Shown here: piece by piece, positions 4,722 through 6,355 of the stretch
How the letters are laid out: every line of letters starts with the position of its first letter
How positions within the stretch are numbered: position 1 is the first letter of the stretch
DNA from: Acidimicrobiia bacterium
GTDB lineage: Bacteria; Actinomycetota; Acidimicrobiia; Spongiisociales; ZC4RG35
Length of the DNA stretch: 6,355 bases
Direction: 5' to 3'
Assembly (NCBI GenBank): GCA_029865445.1
Contig: JAOUGY010000224.1
Span: 1-6,355, forward strand
Position numbers and translations under genes: made by a program
The notes under the pieces: generated by a model
Database searches by the model: none
What the model saw: the letters and a program-made list of their open reading frames with translations, nothing else
Told to the model about the DNA's origin: nothing

Positions 4722-5714
4722 ATGACCGACGAACGGCACTGGCAGTCCCCCGTTCTTCAATCCGTGCTACCCGTCATCGAGGGGTCCGCTCATGTGGCCA
4801 CATCGAATGAAGCGGTGGACAGGGTCGCAGCCTGGATGGCCTACGAGGAATTCGCCTGGCCCGAGGCCGGGGTGGCGGGTGAGTTCTCGTTCGCCGATGC
4901 CGTGATCGCCACCGACGCCGTCATGTTCTCGAACCTGTTGAACTTCGCCTTCACGGACTTCGACTCGGGAACGAAGTTCGAGGCGACCTACCGGGGACGG
5001 GTCTGGTCGGATAGCGAGGCGATGTTTGCGCGGATCCACGAGGCTGTCGAGAAGGGCGTGCCGTTGTTCGATGGTGCCTTTCTCGCCGAGATCGATCGTG
5101 ACACACTGAACAGACTCTTCGCGGGCAACATCGAGATTCCGATGCTCGATGAGCGCGTCGAGATCCTGCGACAGGCGGGGCGGACGCTCGTCGACCACCA
5201 CGGCGGGAGTTTGCACCACTTCGTGATGTCGGGACCGCCACGGATGTACGGCGCCGGTGACGGGCTGATCGACCGGATGGTGACCGAGTTCCCGCGATTC
5301 GACGACACGACGGTGGTGGGCGGTCTCGAGGTGCGATTCCACAAGCTTGCCCAGCTGGCCCTCTGGAACCTCCACACCCGATCGCCGGACGGGTGGTTTC
5401 TCGAAGACATCGAAATGATGACGGCCTTCGCCGACTACATCCTCCCGGTGGCGCTCCGGCTGCTGGGCATCCTCGAATGGAGTGAGGACCTGGTGAACAG
5501 GGTCGCGGCCGGCGTCGAGATCCCACGAGACAGCATCGAAGAGGTCGAGCTGCGGGCCCACACCATCTACGCCACCGCGCTCCTGACGGACGCCATCAAT
5601 GCGATCCGACCGAGCAACCTCGGGCTCATCATCCCGCAGGTCGACTTTCGGTTGTGGAAGGCGTACCACGCGACATTCGTCCCCCACCACCTGACTCGAA
5701 CGATCATGTACTGA
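4722..5714 (+). CDS. Queuosine salvage protein (DUF2419 / Qng1-type queuosine 5'-phosphate N-glycosylase)
   Basis: A 330-residue soluble protein matching the Q_salvage family in length and along its whole course. Recognisable blocks are NFAFTDFD with TKF at 74-86, 'IPMLDERVEILRQAG', 'VRFHKLAQLALWNL', 'MMTAFADYILP' (FADY at 236-239), 'EVELRAHTIYA' at 274-284, VDFRLW ending at 312, and the closing HHLTRTIMY at 322-330. In characterised eukaryotic and bacterial members this helical-repeat enzyme splits queuosine 5'-monophosphate into queuine and ribose 5-phosphate. Queuine is then reused by tRNA-guanine transglycosylase for wobble-position tRNA modification. From memory, the Asp in FADY is among the active-site residues, and it is kept (Asp238). 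The segment after TKF (WSDSEAMFARIHEAV, about 94-108) lacks the 'GYxxLxAxxNRAL' pattern I associate with many homologues, so it may be a divergent subfamily. The gene is divergent from a PfkB kinase. Confidence 0.82.
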   Translation: MTDERHWQSPVLQSVLPVIEGSAHVATSNEAVDRVAAWMAYEEFAWPEAGVAGEFSFADAVIATDAVMFSNLLNFAFTDFDSGTKFEATYRGRVWSDSEAMFARIHEAVEKGVPLFDGAFLAEIDRDTLNRLFAGNIEIPMLDERVEILRQAGRTLVDHHGGSLHHFVMSGPPRMYGAGDGLIDRMVTEFPRFDDTTVVGGLEVRFHKLAQLALWNLHTRSPDGWFLEDIEMMTAFADYILPVALRLLGILEWSEDLVNRVAAGVEIPRDSIEEVELRAHTIYATALLTDAINAIRPSNLGLIIPQVDFRLWKAYHATFVPHHLTRTIMY

Positions 5715-5758
5715 GCGTTCGGTCGCCGAAGGCGCGCTGTCCGCACATCGTTTCGGCT

Positions 5759-6355
5759 TCAGAGCGACGAGAGAAACCCCAGCAGCTGGGTGTGAAACAC
5801 CGCTGGCGCCTCTCGATGCGGCCAGTGTCCTGCTCCGTCGACCACCAGCGTCTCCGCTCCGTGCCTTCGGGCGGTGCGCTCGTAGGGTCCCAGATCTCCT
5901 CCGAAATCGGCCGACCCTGTCACGAGGAGTATCGGACATGCCGGGCGGGGCCGTGTTCCACCGTTCAGCGACAGATCCCGATACCACTCGAGGGCATGAT
6001 GAAGCACTGTGGGATCGCCGACGGCCTCTCGCGCCCGCGACACCGCCTCCTCCCGATCGCTGCCCTCCCAGGTGGGTGCCCACCGCCGGTACAGCCGTTC
6101 GATGTAGGCGCGGCCATTCCGGGCGGCCCGGGCATCGGACAACGGAGCCTTGAAGCCCCAGAAATGGCGGACCTGCCACGCAAAGCCCAACCCGGGTTTC
6201 ACCGTGCCGGGATCGGGAACGGCGATTGGCACCATCGCTGCCAGGCGGTCCGGAGCGAGACCAGAGGCGGCCCACGCCACGCTTGCCCCCCAGTCGTGGC
6301 CCACGACGGTCGCCTCCGGCAGACCGAGAGCATCCAGAAGATCGATCAGGTCTCC
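5759..6355 (-). CDS. Alpha/beta hydrolase, epoxide hydrolase/haloalkane dehalogenase type, C-terminal part
   Basis: A partial gene: 198 codons are present and the N-terminus, about 90-100 residues, lies beyond the right edge. The first codons read GDLIDLLDALGL, then VVGHDWGAS. The elbow GHDWG has Asp at the nucleophile position, as in epoxide hydrolases and haloalkane or fluoroacetate dehalogenases, rather than the Ser of esterases. A cap region with 'FAWQVRHFWGF' and 'AYIERLYRRWAPTW' follows. Next come the strand 'CPILLVTGSAD' and the catalytic His in 'GAGHWPHREAP' near the end. The substrate cannot be predicted. The oxyanion HGxP motif is outside the window. It converges on the queuosine-salvage gene with 44 nt between stops and is probably unrelated to it in function. 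Confidence 0.87.
   Translation of the reverse strand, partial: GDLIDLLDALGLPEATVVGHDWGASVAWAASGLAPDRLAAMVPIAVPDPGTVKPGLGFAWQVRHFWGFKAPLSDARAARNGRAYIERLYRRWAPTWEGSDREEAVSRAREAVGDPTVLHHALEWYRDLSLNGGTRPRPACPILLVTGSADFGGDLGPYERTARRHGAETLVVDGAGHWPHREAPAVFHTQLLGFLSSL

Noticed and set aside
5718..5730. TTCGG-TCG-CCGAA hairpin in the 44-bp gap between convergent stops
   Set aside because: The stem is only 5 bp and no T-run follows on either strand, so a terminator cannot be supported.
4767..6275. A 502-codon minus-strand open frame across the queuosine-salvage gene and the alpha/beta hydrolase
   Set aside because: It spans two well-supported genes in other frames and its translation is Arg/Gly/His-rich without motifs; a long antisense frame is expected at this GC bias.
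1..6355. Search by eye for CRISPR repeats, IS ends, tRNA genes and phage or toxin-antitoxin genes
   Set aside because: No regularly spaced repeats, terminal inverted repeats with a transposase, tRNA T-loop motif or phage-type proteins were recognised.

Overview
The window is GC-rich with strong G/C bias at third codon positions and short intergenic gaps. Several genes look leaderless: a TANNNT -10 box lies 6-7 nt before the start codon and no Shine-Dalgarno is visible. This fits a high-GC actinobacterium, perhaps an uncultured acidimicrobiial-type lineage. That placement is inferred from composition and gene flavour; there is no rRNA or other marker here.

Layout. Positions 1-645 (minus strand) hold a class I SAM methyltransferase followed by the first 20 codons of a probable class V aminotransferase. 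A 31-bp divergent gap separates the methyltransferase from a plus-strand glyoxalase/VOC protein (677-1117), then a small FDFWLGEWN-type protein (1167-1601). A minus-strand protein of unknown function (1634-2272) is divergent from a decayed Tat-exported molybdopterin oxidoreductase (2504-3054). That gene keeps its signal peptide and [4Fe-4S] motif but has lost most of its catalytic body. About 155 unassigned bases follow. Then come a minus-strand Nudix hydrolase (3210-3647) and a ribokinase-like PfkB kinase (3752-4663). The kinase is divergent from a queuosine-salvage (DUF2419/Qng1-type) protein (4722-5714). The window ends inside a convergent alpha/beta hydrolase of the epoxide hydrolase/dehalogenase type (5759-6355).

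Most genes look like unrelated housekeeping or accessory enzymes. The functional grouping that stands out is at 3752-5714. The Qng1 family releases queuine from queuosine 5'-monophosphate, so a nucleoside kinase supplying that substrate would complete a two-step salvage route. The divergently transcribed kinase is ribokinase-like but has Met where ribokinase has the ribose-contacting Asn14. A queuosine kinase role is therefore a testable hypothesis, not a demonstrated one.

No tRNA, rRNA, CRISPR array, insertion sequence or phage gene was seen. All functional calls are by recognition of motifs and family signatures; no database search was run.
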